Positions 16,451 through 24,170 of a DNA stretch of 28,181 nt are shown here, one piece after another. The notes beneath the pieces were generated by a model. That model had not been told where the DNA came from. It saw only the letters and a program-made list of their open reading frames with translations, and searched no databases. The position numbers were made by a program, and so were the translations under genes. The DNA is from Spirochaetales bacterium UBA6872 (lineage in GTDB: Bacteria > Spirochaetota > Spirochaetia > Sphaerochaetales > Sphaerochaetaceae). Location: NCBI GenBank assembly GCA_002452215.1, contig DKCO01000047.1, positions 1 through 28,181 of the forward strand, in the 5' to 3' direction. Numbering within the stretch: the stretch's first letter is position 1; every line of letters starts with the position of its first letter.

Positions 16451-16458
16451 GTGATTCC

Positions 16459-17796
16459 GTGAAAAAGATATACATAGAGAGTCTTGGATGTGCCAAGAAC
16501 CAAGTTGATTCCGAGGTTTTGCTCTCCTACGCACTTGAGAAAGGCTATGAGAGAGTCGATGATGCAAAAGATGCCGATTTGATTGTTGTCAACACATGTG
16601 GTTTCATCGAGTCGGCAAAGAAAGAGTCCATAGATACTTTCTTTTCGTTGAAGGAAATAAATGCCAAAGCCAAGATAGTCTTGGCAGGATGTCTTGCTCA
16701 GAGATATGGAAAAGAGATGGAGCTTGAGGAAGCAGATGCAATCTTTGGAAACCATGATCTTTCTAAATTCAATGATATACTCGACAGTATTTCATCAGAT
16801 GAAGTGGATGAAAAAGAGCAATTGGTTCTTGTTCCTGAGTATCCTGATCCCGACAGGGAGCGTGATGATAGAACTCTTCTTCTCTCTTTTCCCCGATCAG
16901 CATTCTTGAAAATAAGCGAGGGGTGTAACCATCGTTGCTCTTATTGTGCAATCCCTGTAATCAGGGGGCCTTTGAGATCACGACCTATTGAGAAAGTCCT
17001 GGAGGAAGCAAAGAGACTCATTTCCAAAGGCATCTACGAAATAAATATAATAGCACAAGACCTTGGAGCTTATGGCTTGGATCTATATGGAAAATCGAAA
17101 TTCGTAGAGCTGATGGATAAGCTTTCTTCTTTGGATGGGGATTTTGTCCTCAGAATGCTTTATATACATCCAGATACATTTCCAGAGGATCTGATTGAAT
17201 TGGTTTCAAAGAGGAAGAAGATTCTCCCTTATTTTGATATACCTTTCCAGCACGCATCCAAGAAAATCTTGAGATCAATGAAACGAACTGGAGATAGGCA
17301 AGTGTATTGTTCATTGATAAACAAAATCAGAGACAAAAACCCAGATGCTGTGATCCGTTCGACTTTGATGCTTGGCTACCCTGGAGAGGAAAGAGATGAC
17401 TTTGATGAACTCTTAAAGTTTGTTGATGAAGCACAGCTTGATTGGATGGGTTCTTTTATATACTCTCGCGAAGAGGATACTCCTGCCTATTTGCTATGCA
17501 CAGAAAAAGAGCATGAGAGAGAGGCCAAGATTGCTCGAAAGTGGCAAAAAGAACTGGAAGAGAAACAGTCAAAGATCACATCATCACGACTTGAGCGCTT
17601 TGTTGGAAATGTCTATAGAGCTATAGTTGAGGAAAAAGTCGATGGCGAGGATCTTGCAATAGGCAGGATTTATTCCCAGGCTCCAGAGGTGGATGGCCTT
17701 ACTGTAATCATGGGAAGAGACATGAACGCTGGAGATGTTGTCGATGTTGGCATTCGTTCAGTGCGCTCAGTGGATTTGGAGGGCGTGAAGCTATGA
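16459..17796 (+). CDS. rimO: Ribosomal protein S12 methylthiotransferase RimO
   Basis: A 445-residue radical-SAM enzyme that adds a methylthio group to an aspartate of ribosomal protein S12, using two 4Fe-4S clusters. The N-terminal cluster Cys are at about 11, 47 and 78 (SLGCAKNQVDSE, VNTCGF, AGCLAQR). The radical-SAM motif is CNHRCSYC at 156-163. A C-terminal TRAM-like domain follows. LGCAKNxVDSE and YFDIPFQHAS separate RimO from the tRNA enzyme MiaB. The start is GTG 16459; no Shine-Dalgarno site is present and the -10 lies 8 nt upstream. The stop overlaps the helicase start (ATGA), so the two genes form an operon. Confidence 0.93.
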   Translation: MKKIYIESLGCAKNQVDSEVLLSYALEKGYERVDDAKDADLIVVNTCGFIESAKKESIDTFFSLKEINAKAKIVLAGCLAQRYGKEMELEEADAIFGNHDLSKFNDILDSISSDEVDEKEQLVLVPEYPDPDRERDDRTLLLSFPRSAFLKISEGCNHRCSYCAIPVIRGPLRSRPIEKVLEEAKRLISKGIYEINIIAQDLGAYGLDLYGKSKFVELMDKLSSLDGDFVLRMLYIHPDTFPEDLIELVSKRKKILPYFDIPFQHASKKILRSMKRTGDRQVYCSLINKIRDKNPDAVIRSTLMLGYPGEERDDFDELLKFVDEAQLDWMGSFIYSREEDTPAYLLCTEKEHEREAKIARKWQKELEEKQSKITSSRLERFVGNVYRAIVEEKVDGEDLAIGRIYSQAPEVDGLTVIMGRDMNAGDVVDVGIRSVRSVDLEGVKL

Positions 17797-20012
17797 TTGA
17801 TCTTTCGATGCTTAACAAAGAGCAAAGAGAGGCTGTCGAGGATTTTGATCACAATTTGCTGATACTCGCTTGTGCGGGTTCAGGGAAGACTCGAACAATA
17901 AGCTCAAAGATTGCTTATGCAATAGAGACAGGACTGTACAAGCCTTACCAAATCTGTGCTGTCACATTTACAAATAGGGCGGCAAAGGAAATGCGCGACA
18001 GAGTGGATCTCATGTTGCCAGATGTCGATATATCCAGAATGGAGATAAGAACATTCCATTCCCTTGGAGCTTTTATACTAAGACGCTTTGGCGAGGGGAT
18101 AGGACTTAACAAGGATTTTTGTATCTATGATGACGATGATAGCTTGCAATTGCTATCTAGCATATCAAAACTTGATAAAAAGGATCTTAGAGGCATTCAA
18201 AAGTCAATCTCAAAGGCAAAGGATCTTGGCTTGACTCCTGAAAGCAATGGATTGGAAACAATCAATTCAAGTGCTGTCTTCAGGGGGATTTTCGCATCAT
18301 ACGAGGATGCTTTGAGAAAGACAGGCAATGTTGATTTCTCTGATTTGATTGAAAGAACAGCAGAGCTTTTGTCAGACAAGAATAGCGAGGCTCTGCGATA
18401 TTGCCACTCTAGATTCAAGCTTATCCTTGTGGATGAGTACCAAGACTCGAATAAAGAACAATTTGAATTTCTAAAGCTCTTTAAAGCCGATGATGCAAGG
18501 CTTGTTGTCGTTGGCGACGATGATCAGTCTATCTATTCTTTTCGAGGTGCTGATGTTACAAACATCTTAGGCTTTGATAGTATGTTTGATAATGTCAGGC
18601 AGATAAAGCTCGAGAAGAACTACAGATCTACAGATGAGATACTTTCGCCGGCAGCAGCTCTTATCAAGAACAATGTAAATAGACATGATAAGGACATCGT
18701 CTCTGCAGATGGCAAGAAAGGTGCAAAGCCATCTGTTATTGCAAACATGAGTGCGAATGCTGAAGCTGTGAGAGTATCGGAGCTTATAAGAAATCTTGGA
18801 GACTATGACAACACGGCTATTTTGTATAGAACAAATGCCCAATCACAACTTTTTGAGCAGCAACTGACGAAATATAGAATCCCATATAAGCTTGTTGGAG
18901 CATTGCGCTTCTATGATAGAGAAGAAGTAAAGGATGCACTGGCTCTTCTTTATATTCTCATGAACCACAAGGATTCGGTATCCTTTAGGCGAGTCATCAA
19001 TAAGCCTAAACGAGGGCTTGGTGAACAAAAAGTCGAGCAAATTCTCTCGTATGGCGATGATTTAATGCATGGTCTGGATTTATTTGTTAATAATTCAAGA
19101 TCCTCATCTGCATCCGAGAGCGCAAAGTTGTTTTTAGACGGTTGGCGTAAGGCAGACAAGGCTCTTTCGGGGTATATGAACCTTGGTGATCTGATGTATC
19201 AATATCTTGTCGATATGGGTATTCTCGATTACTACAACTCTGAACCTGATCGAACAACAAGAGAAGCAAAGATTGCAAACCTTGGAGAACTAGTGAATGT
19301 CTTGAAGGAGAGTGGTACAGGGCGAGATGCTCTTTCCTCGTTTCTGGAAAAGCTTACTTTGGATTCAACAACACTTGGCGAACATGATCCGAGGGATGAA
19401 AAGGGCGTCACTTTGATTACTATGCACAACACAAAGGGCCTTGAGTATGACAGAGTCTTCTGCGTAGGGCTTGAAGAGGAAATAATCCCAGGTCTTTCAT
19501 CTCTAGACGATCCGACGCAATTGGAAGAAGAGAGACGAATTTTGTATGTTGCTATGACACGTGCAAGGAAAAGCCTTTATCTTTCATTCGCAAGGCAAAG
19601 GATGATTTGGGGTACAACAAGATACACAATGCCTTCCAAGTTCTTCTACGACATTCCAAGGGAAATGCTTTCTGGTGAGGTTTCAAGCTTGTATAAGAGA
19701 GAAAACAACAGCTACATAAGCCAATATTCTTCAAAATCATATTCATATACATCCAAACCGCGAACATATTTGTCGAATATCCCAGCTTGGGCAGATGGCA
19801 TCTCCGGCAATAATGAGAAGAAAAAAGAAGAGATAAAGCGGAATGTCGAGCATTTCTCTCTCAAAGACAAAGTCAGAAGTGCAACATACGGAGAGGGCGT
19901 TGTGGAGGATATAGATATAAAAAGCGACAAAAGAATTCTCTCGATAAAGTTTTCATCTGGAAAGATAGTGAAGTTTGTGGAAGCGAAAGCACCGATTGAG
20001 AAGATAAACTAA
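17793..20012 (+). CDS. pcrA: UvrD/PcrA-type superfamily 1 DNA helicase
   Basis: A 739-residue 3'-5' DNA helicase of repair and replication. All SF1A motifs are visible: Q motif LNKEQREAV; Walker A CAGSGKT (27-33); motif Ia TFTNRAAKEM; Walker B LILVDEYQDSN; motif III VVGDDDQSIYSFRGAD; motif V TLITMHNTKGLEYDRVF; and motif VI RRILYVAMTRARKSLYL. The C-terminus KVRSATYGEGVVEDI...ILSIKFSSGKIVKF is the Tudor-like domain that in PcrA/UvrD binds RNA polymerase, so this is a full-length enzyme. It overlaps rimO by 4 bp with GGAGGGC upstream as ribosome site. PcrA and UvrD cannot be separated by inspection. Confidence 0.92.
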   Translation: MIDLSMLNKEQREAVEDFDHNLLILACAGSGKTRTISSKIAYAIETGLYKPYQICAVTFTNRAAKEMRDRVDLMLPDVDISRMEIRTFHSLGAFILRRFGEGIGLNKDFCIYDDDDSLQLLSSISKLDKKDLRGIQKSISKAKDLGLTPESNGLETINSSAVFRGIFASYEDALRKTGNVDFSDLIERTAELLSDKNSEALRYCHSRFKLILVDEYQDSNKEQFEFLKLFKADDARLVVVGDDDQSIYSFRGADVTNILGFDSMFDNVRQIKLEKNYRSTDEILSPAAALIKNNVNRHDKDIVSADGKKGAKPSVIANMSANAEAVRVSELIRNLGDYDNTAILYRTNAQSQLFEQQLTKYRIPYKLVGALRFYDREEVKDALALLYILMNHKDSVSFRRVINKPKRGLGEQKVEQILSYGDDLMHGLDLFVNNSRSSSASESAKLFLDGWRKADKALSGYMNLGDLMYQYLVDMGILDYYNSEPDRTTREAKIANLGELVNVLKESGTGRDALSSFLEKLTLDSTTLGEHDPRDEKGVTLITMHNTKGLEYDRVFCVGLEEEIIPGLSSLDDPTQLEEERRILYVAMTRARKSLYLSFARQRMIWGTTRYTMPSKFFYDIPREMLSGEVSSLYKRENNSYISQYSSKSYSYTSKPRTYLSNIPAWADGISGNNEKKKEEIKRNVEHFSLKDKVRSATYGEGVVEDIDIKSDKRILSIKFSSGKIVKFVEAKAPIEKIN

Positions 20013-20055
20013 CTTCCCGAAATTCGGGAATTCTACTTCCTTAATTTCGGGAAGT
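20012..20055 (+). terminator. Helicase-gene terminator with two alternative hairpins
   Basis: A perfect 13-bp stem ACTTCCCGAAATT (20012-20024) / AATTTCGGGAAGT (20043-20055) begins at the last base of the stop codon and is followed by ATTTCTTTT. Within it TTCCCGAA (20014-20021) can pair instead with TTCGGGAA (20023-20030), so the two folds exclude each other. Confidence 0.65.
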
Positions 20056-20060
20056 ATTTC

Positions 20061-20089
20061 TTTTCAGTTCAATCTGAAAATGCTACAAT
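20061..20089 (+). promoter_or_regulatory. Promoter of the DUF4143 ATPase gene (leaderless geometry)
   Basis: -35 TTTTCA (20061-20066), 17 bp spacer, extended -10 TG-C-TACAAT (hexamer 20084-20089), then 6 nt to ATG 20096. Confidence 0.6.
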
Positions 20090-20095
20090 GCAACT

Positions 20096-21247
20096 ATGAT
20101 AGAGCGAACCATAAAAGATTCGATTTTGAGTCTTTCAAAAGAATATCCTGTAATTCTTGTCCAAGGGCCCAGGCAGTCTGGTAAGACAACCTTGGTTAAA
20201 ACACTATTTCCAGAGAAAAAATATATCACGCTCGAAGATATAGATACACGCTCAAGGGCAATAGAGGATCCGAGAGGTTTTCTATCGAATATTCCAGATG
20301 GTGCGATTCTCGATGAAGTGCAAAGAGCTCCTGATATCCTTTCGTATATTCAGTCGATAGTTGATTCAAACAATAAAATGGGAATGTTTATTCTTACAGG
20401 TTCCAGCAATTTGCTTTTAATGGAGGCTGTTTCGCAATCACTATCAGGGCGAGTTGCTATTTTTAAATTGCTTCCATTATCTATGCTTGAAGTGAAAGAT
20501 ATTGAGATTGGGTGGAGCATAGAAAAAAGAATCCTCAATGGATTTTATCCAAGGTTGCTAACTCAGAAGATGGATGTATCGGCTTTCTTCAGAAACTATA
20601 TTGAAACATATGTAGAGAGAGATGTTCGAAGAGTCCTGAATATACGTAACATCGATTCGTTCAGGCGTTTTCTTGTATGTGTTGCACAAAGGATAGGGAG
20701 CACATTGGATATAACATCTCTTGCATCGGATGCTATGGTTTCTACAAAAACCGTCTCAGAATGGCTCTCCATTTTGGATGCATCATTCATTTGCTTTCGA
20801 TTGCAACCATACTTTTCCAATCGTTCCAAGCGTCTTGCAAAGAGGCCAAAAATATATTTTTACGACACGGGACTTGCTTGCGCTCTATTGGGGATAGTCG
20901 ATGAAGAGCAACTTTCGAATGATAGACTTAGAGGCAGTCTGTTTGAAAATATGCTGATTGTTGACATGCTTAAAAGGAAGTACAACAAATACACATCTGA
21001 AGAGTTTTATTTCTATAGAACACTGGATGGTGTTGAAGTGGATCTAGTAATGGAAAAGGGCCGTAAGCTTTACCCTATGGAAATAAAATCATCACAGACA
21101 TTCAATCCAGATTGGGCAAGCTCTTTGTGCAAATTCGAAGCTGAGTATAGTGACGAGTGCGAAAAAGCATCGATAATCTATGGGGGCAATGAGTCATTTA
21201 AATTCAAAAACATCAATGTATTTGGGTATCTTGATACGATAAGCTAG
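20096..21247 (+). CDS. AAA_14 / DUF4143 ATP-binding protein
   Basis: A 383-residue P-loop ATPase of the AAA_14-DUF4143 type. Walker A is GPRQSGKTT (24-32), Walker B AILDEVQRAPD (70-80), and sensor LTGSSN follows. A winged-helix-like region is next, then the DUF4143 domain with YFYDTGLACALLGI and GSLFENMLIVDML. It ends with a D...E-x-K pattern (EVDLVMEKG, then PMEIKSS) of the PD-(D/E)XK nuclease-like fold. Family members are widespread, often multi-copy, and of unknown function; a selfish or defence role is often suggested but unproven. No Shine-Dalgarno site; probably leaderless. It stands alone between the helicase and the flavodoxin gene. Confidence 0.88.
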   Translation: MIERTIKDSILSLSKEYPVILVQGPRQSGKTTLVKTLFPEKKYITLEDIDTRSRAIEDPRGFLSNIPDGAILDEVQRAPDILSYIQSIVDSNNKMGMFILTGSSNLLLMEAVSQSLSGRVAIFKLLPLSMLEVKDIEIGWSIEKRILNGFYPRLLTQKMDVSAFFRNYIETYVERDVRRVLNIRNIDSFRRFLVCVAQRIGSTLDITSLASDAMVSTKTVSEWLSILDASFICFRLQPYFSNRSKRLAKRPKIYFYDTGLACALLGIVDEEQLSNDRLRGSLFENMLIVDMLKRKYNKYTSEEFYFYRTLDGVEVDLVMEKGRKLYPMEIKSSQTFNPDWASSLCKFEAEYSDECEKASIIYGGNESFKFKNINVFGYLDTIS

Positions 21248-21409
21248 TTCTACTCATTTAGATGTTATCTAGCTAAAGGCAAATTAGGATATCGATATTT
21301 GAAAGAGCATAGGAATTACTGATTGAATTGATAATGAAATCGACTAGAAGTCTTGCAATAAGTAGAAGATTAGAGAAAGCGTGAAATTGAGATTTGAGGA
21401 GATATGTCT

Positions 21410-21934
21410 ATGAATGGAATAATCCTATATCAATCGAAATATGGTGCTACAAAACGATATGCTGATTGGCTCTCAGAAGAAACAGGTTTCAAGTGCATAG
21501 AAACAAAGAAGGCTGATATCAATGAAATCGTTGAATATGACACGATTGTCTTAGGCGGTGGAATATATGCTTCCGGTATTGCTGGATTGTCGTTTCTGAA
21601 AAAGAATATAAAAAAACTAAGGGACAAAAAGATTGTTGTATTTTGTTGTGGAGCATCTCCATTTGAAGAAGATGCATTTCAACAAATCAAAGAGCATAAT
21701 TTTAAAGACAACATGTCTGATATCCCAGTCTTTTATTGCCGAGGTGCATGGGATTGTGACTCGATGTCTTTTAAAGATAGAACGTTATGCAATTTACTTA
21801 GAAAAGCAATAGCAAAGAAAGATCCTTTGGATTACGAGATATGGGAAAAAGCATTAATGGCAGCTGGTGATAATAGATGCGACTGGACTGATAAAAAATA
21901 CATTGAACCAATACTCGAATGCATTAAGGGATAA
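21410..21934 (+). CDS. Flavodoxin-domain protein (Flavodoxin_5, HemG-like fold)
   Basis: A 174-residue cytoplasmic flavoprotein candidate. The N-terminal ILYQSKYGATKRYADWL is the phosphate-binding loop for FMN, followed by YDTIVLGGGIYASGIAGL (second FMN loop) and KIVVFCCGASPFEE. This pattern is seen in the Flavodoxin_5 family that includes HemG-type oxidases, but small proteins of this type in anaerobes are usually of unknown partner. The second ATG (21410) is chosen since AGGAG lies 8 nt upstream of it and only 2 nt from the ATG at 21404. No haem or iron genes are nearby. Confidence 0.8.
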   Translation: MNGIILYQSKYGATKRYADWLSEETGFKCIETKKADINEIVEYDTIVLGGGIYASGIAGLSFLKKNIKKLRDKKIVVFCCGASPFEEDAFQQIKEHNFKDNMSDIPVFYCRGAWDCDSMSFKDRTLCNLLRKAIAKKDPLDYEIWEKALMAAGDNRCDWTDKKYIEPILECIKG

Positions 21935-21979
21935 ATCCCAATAAGCGAGAAAACAGGAATGATAATAGCAAATGACACT

Positions 21980-22462
21980 TTAACGCTTGAAATTGTGCTT
22001 TGGTATGAGTTCAAGTCTGTAGCCTAAGCTATCTGCTAGCGTGATTATCGTTGAAAGGCGTGGATCGATTCTCAATGATTCTACTTTTGCGATGGTGGGT
22101 TGTGGTATGGATGATAGTTTCGCAAGCTCTGTTTGTGTCATGTTTGCTTCTTTCCTTATATTTATAAGTGATGAAATCAATATATCCTTTAGTGCAGCAT
22201 TCCCATTTGAACAAAACTCTTCGCTTCTCTCAAATGCATCTCCTGCAGAGATTGAGAATTCATTATTCCAAACAATACCAAATCCTCCTAAGTCTATTTT
22301 TGCATTTTCAAAGAGCTTGTTTTCCTCAAGTGCATGGAATAATGGATATTCTTCCATTATTGGTTTTAAGTCGAGTACTTTTACATCTCCTGAATAAAAA
22401 ACAATCATGAGTTTGTAATTTTCCATTACTTTTATTTCTTTTATGCGAATTATTTTGTCCAT
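21980..22462 (-). CDS. DUF2442 plus XRE-type helix-turn-helix protein
   Basis: A 160-residue protein of two parts. The first ~80 residues are a DUF2442 domain (LMIVFYSGDVKVLDLKPIMEEYPLF; FGIVWNNEFSISAGDAF). The C-terminal ~60 residues are a Cro/C1-type helix-turn-helix (IRKEANMTQTELAKLSSIPQPTIAKVE, then LSTIITLADSLGYRLELI). Proteins of this make-up often act as antitoxins or autorepressors beside a RelE/HigB-like toxin, but no toxin-like frame lies on either side, so it is an orphan here. No Shine-Dalgarno site; TATAGT ends 6 nt before the ATG. Confidence 0.83.
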   Translation of the reverse strand: MDKIIRIKEIKVMENYKLMIVFYSGDVKVLDLKPIMEEYPLFHALEENKLFENAKIDLGGFGIVWNNEFSISAGDAFERSEEFCSNGNAALKDILISSLINIRKEANMTQTELAKLSSIPQPTIAKVESLRIDPRLSTIITLADSLGYRLELIPKHNFKR

Positions 22463-22468
22463 GGATTT

Positions 22469-22497
22469 ACTATAATCAATAATAATATAATTAACAA
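22469..22497 (-). promoter_or_regulatory. Promoter of the DUF2442-HTH gene (leaderless geometry)
   Basis: Minus strand -35 TTGTTA (22497-22492), 17 bp spacer, -10 TATAGT (22474-22469), then 6 nt to ATG 22462. Confidence 0.6.
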
Positions 22498-22603
22498 TAT
22501 AAATATTATAACTAATGCATTATAAATACAGACAATAAAATTTGTAATAATTTTTTGTATTGTATATAGATATAAAATTTTCACCTAAAATTTGATGTTT
22601 TTA

Positions 22604-22632
22604 TAGACATTATTCTTTCTTTCAAATATACT
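22604..22632 (+). promoter_or_regulatory. Promoter of rplM-rpsI
   Basis: -35 TAGACA (22604-22609), 17 bp spacer, -10 TATACT (22627-22632), each one or two bases off consensus. The start is expected near 22639, giving a leader of about 58 nt. Confidence 0.65.
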
Positions 22633-22640
22633 CATCAATT

Positions 22641-22670
22641 GTCGCATAAGCGATATGGGATTGTTCCCAT
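22641..22670 (+). promoter_or_regulatory. Structured leader of the rplM-rpsI operon (two tandem hairpins)
   Basis: Directly after the predicted start, GTCGC-ATAA-GCGAT (22641-22654) and ATGGGA-TTGT-TCCCAT (22655-22670) form two back-to-back hairpins. The AGGAATTGG ribosome site and start codon follow 15-27 nt later. L13 operons in other bacteria have autoregulatory leaders, so this is a candidate r-protein binding site. The match to a known leader class is not established. Confidence 0.5.
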
Positions 22671-22696
22671 TTAATAAACGAATTCAGGAATTGGTA

Positions 22697-23125
22697 ATGA
22701 AGACTATTTTCGTAAAACCAGCATCGATTGAGAAAAAATGGTATGTTATTGATGCTGAGGGCAAGAACCTGGGAAGAGTGGCTGTAAAGGCTGCAAGAAT
22801 CCTAAGGGGAAAGGATAAGCCAGAGTATGTACCTCACCAAGATATGGGAGATTACGTAATCATCATCAATGCAGCAAAGGCAACTGTAACTGGAAACAAG
22901 GTAGAGGACAAGATGTACTATCGTCACTCAATGTATCCAGGTGGATTGAAGGCTGAGAACTATGGCCAGATGATTGCTAGAAAGCCTACATTCCCAATGG
23001 AGCATGCTGTTAAAGGAATGCTTCCATCAGGAAAGCTTGGCAAGAGACTATTCACAAATGTTCACATCTATGCAGGTGCAGAGCATCCACATCAGGCTCA
23101 AAAGCCAATCGCGGTTGAGATCTAA
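22697..23125 (+). CDS. rplM: 50S ribosomal protein L13
   Basis: 142 residues, exactly the usual L13 length: KKWYVIDAEGKNLGRVAVKAARILRGK (quoted in part), the PEYVPHQDMGDYVIIINAAK core, then YRHSMYPGGLK and VKGMLPSGKLGKRLFTNVHIYAG. An in-frame ATG at 22655 would add 14 residues but lies inside a leader hairpin and has no ribosome site; AGGA 7 nt before 22697 supports the shorter form. First gene of the conserved L13-S9 pair. Confidence 0.95.
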   Translation: MKTIFVKPASIEKKWYVIDAEGKNLGRVAVKAARILRGKDKPEYVPHQDMGDYVIIINAAKATVTGNKVEDKMYYRHSMYPGGLKAENYGQMIARKPTFPMEHAVKGMLPSGKLGKRLFTNVHIYAGAEHPHQAQKPIAVEI

Positions 23126-23135
23126 GGGGTAGATT

Positions 23136-23546
23136 ATGGCAAAGAATGAAAACAAAGTAGTAGATCTTGGACGTGGCGTAGGCCGCAGAAAGACAGCTGT
23201 TGCTAGAGTTTATCTCAGAGATGGCAATGGTGAGATCATTGTAAATGGAAAGAAGGTCGATGAGTATTTTGTCGACAAGATCAATGTAGCTGTTGTATCA
23301 CAGCCTTTCCAGGTGACAGAGACAGTTGGCAAGTACAATGTCGTGATCAATGTCTACGGTGGTGGAATCAACGGACAGGCAGAGGCTTGCAGACATGGTG
23401 TTGCAAGAGCACTAGTAAACATGGATGAGAGCTTGAAGCCAGCTTTGCACCATGCAGGCTTCATGACAAGAGACCCAAGAATGGTCGAGAGAAAGAAGTA
23501 TGGTCAGCGTGGAGCAAGAAGACGCTTCCAGTTCTCAAAGAGATAG
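23136..23546 (+). CDS. rpsI: 30S ribosomal protein S9
   Basis: 136 residues with GVGRRKTAVARVYLRDGNGEIIVNGK at the start (quoted in part), GGGINGQAEACRHGVARAL in the middle, and the basic tail MTRDPRMVERKKYGQRGARRRFQFSKR whose final Lys-Arg reaches the ribosomal P site. The gap from rplM is 10 bp; AAGGGG overlaps the L13 stop codon, so translation may be coupled. Confidence 0.96.
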   Translation: MAKNENKVVDLGRGVGRRKTAVARVYLRDGNGEIIVNGKKVDEYFVDKINVAVVSQPFQVTETVGKYNVVINVYGGGINGQAEACRHGVARALVNMDESLKPALHHAGFMTRDPRMVERKKYGQRGARRRFQFSKR

Positions 23547-23565
23547 TCCTATTTCTTCAAATTTG

Positions 23566-23591
23566 TGGTCAGCATGAAGCTGGCCATTTTT
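23566..23591 (+). terminator. Terminator of rplM-rpsI
   Basis: Stem TGGTCAGC (23566-23573) / GCTGGCCA (23579-23586) with one G-U pair and loop ATGAA, followed by TTTTT. Confidence 0.85.
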
Positions 23592-23596
23592 CATGA

Positions 23597-23626
23597 TTGC
23601 ATAAAGGTTACCAAAGAACTTACCAT
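23597..23626 (+). promoter_or_regulatory. Possible promoter of recX (leaderless geometry)
   Basis: -35 TTGCAT (23597-23602), 18 bp spacer, weak -10 TACCAT (23621-23626), then 6 nt to ATG 23633. The -10 matches at 4 of 6 positions, so this is the weakest of the set. Confidence 0.35.
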
Positions 23627-23632
23627 TTGCTT

Positions 23633-24058
23633 ATGGATGCATATAACAAAGCACTCAAGCTTCTATCGATGAGAGAGCATTCTATAAAAGAGCTTGAAAG
23701 AAAGCTTATCGATAAAGGCTATGATAAAGATGATGTGAATCAAGCTATTTCAAAGCTCCTAGAGAAGAATTGGCTTTCAGATAAGCGATTTGCTGAAAGC
23801 TACATACGATCTAGACTTAAGAAATCACCTGAAGGCAAACCTTTCTTAAAAGCAAGGCTACGCCAAACAGGATGCGCAGATGATGAGATAGATGATGCAC
23901 TCTCTGTTGCTTGGGAGGAAAAGGCATGGCTATTACCTCTTAAAGGCGCTATTTCAAAGAGAGAGGCAAAAAAGGGACTTGAAGATGCAATCTCGGTCTA
24001 TAAAAAGAAAGGCTTTACTTCCTCTGAGATAAAAGAAGCAATAGAGAATACAGATTGA
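23633..24058 (+). CDS. recX: RecX-family regulatory protein
   Basis: 141 residues, helical, matching RecX three-helix repeats: ALKLLSMREHSIKELERKL, DVNQAISKLLEKNWLSDKRFAESYIRSRL, and a C-terminal repeat GLEDAISVYKKKGFTSSEIKEAIE. RecX modulates RecA filaments. It is not beside recA here but follows rplM-rpsI after a terminator. The ATG at 23633 fits the family start; a TTG at 23597 in the same frame would add 12 non-conserved residues and overlap the likely -35. No Shine-Dalgarno site is seen for either. Confidence 0.82.
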   Translation: MDAYNKALKLLSMREHSIKELERKLIDKGYDKDDVNQAISKLLEKNWLSDKRFAESYIRSRLKKSPEGKPFLKARLRQTGCADDEIDDALSVAWEEKAWLLPLKGAISKREAKKGLEDAISVYKKKGFTSSEIKEAIENTD

Positions 24059-24104
24059 CTTTGTACCATTTTGTAAACAACTATATGCTGTTATTTCGGT
24101 TTCC

Positions 24105-24133
24105 TTGACTTTTTGAATGAATCAGTAGATATT
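24105..24133 (+). promoter_or_regulatory. Promoter of eno
   Basis: -35 TTGACT (24105-24110), 17 bp spacer, -10 GATATT (24128-24133). The leader of about 30 nt carries AGGAG 9 nt before the ATG. Confidence 0.55.
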
Positions 24134-24170
24134 TATCCATAGATAAAATATAAAAACAGGAGATACTTGT

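Larger units (their letters stand above)
16115..16458. other. 344-bp AT-rich divergent intergenic region (opp / rimO)
   Basis: No convincing gene. It holds the opp promoter at the left end and the rimO promoter at the right end. In between are A/T runs and one unexplained hairpin, GGTTCC (16333-16338) with GGAACT (16347-16352), close behind a TTGACA box at 16317. No -10 at normal spacing follows that box and no terminator follows the hairpin, so an RNA gene is not supported. Confidence 0.5.

Noticed and set aside
16245..16496. 83-residue minus-strand frame between opp and rimO
   Set aside because: It starts inside rimO, lacks a ribosome site and has no recognisable domain.
21928..21945. Short GGGA/TCCC hairpin at the flavodoxin stop as a terminator
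   Set aside because: Only four base pairs and no T-run follows.
22655..22696. 14-residue N-terminal extension of L13
   Set aside because: The ATG is inside a hairpin with no ribosome site, and the shorter form has exactly the usual L13 length.
23597..23632. TTG start adding 12 residues to RecX
   Set aside because: No ribosome site, non-conserved residues, and it overlaps the likely -35 box.
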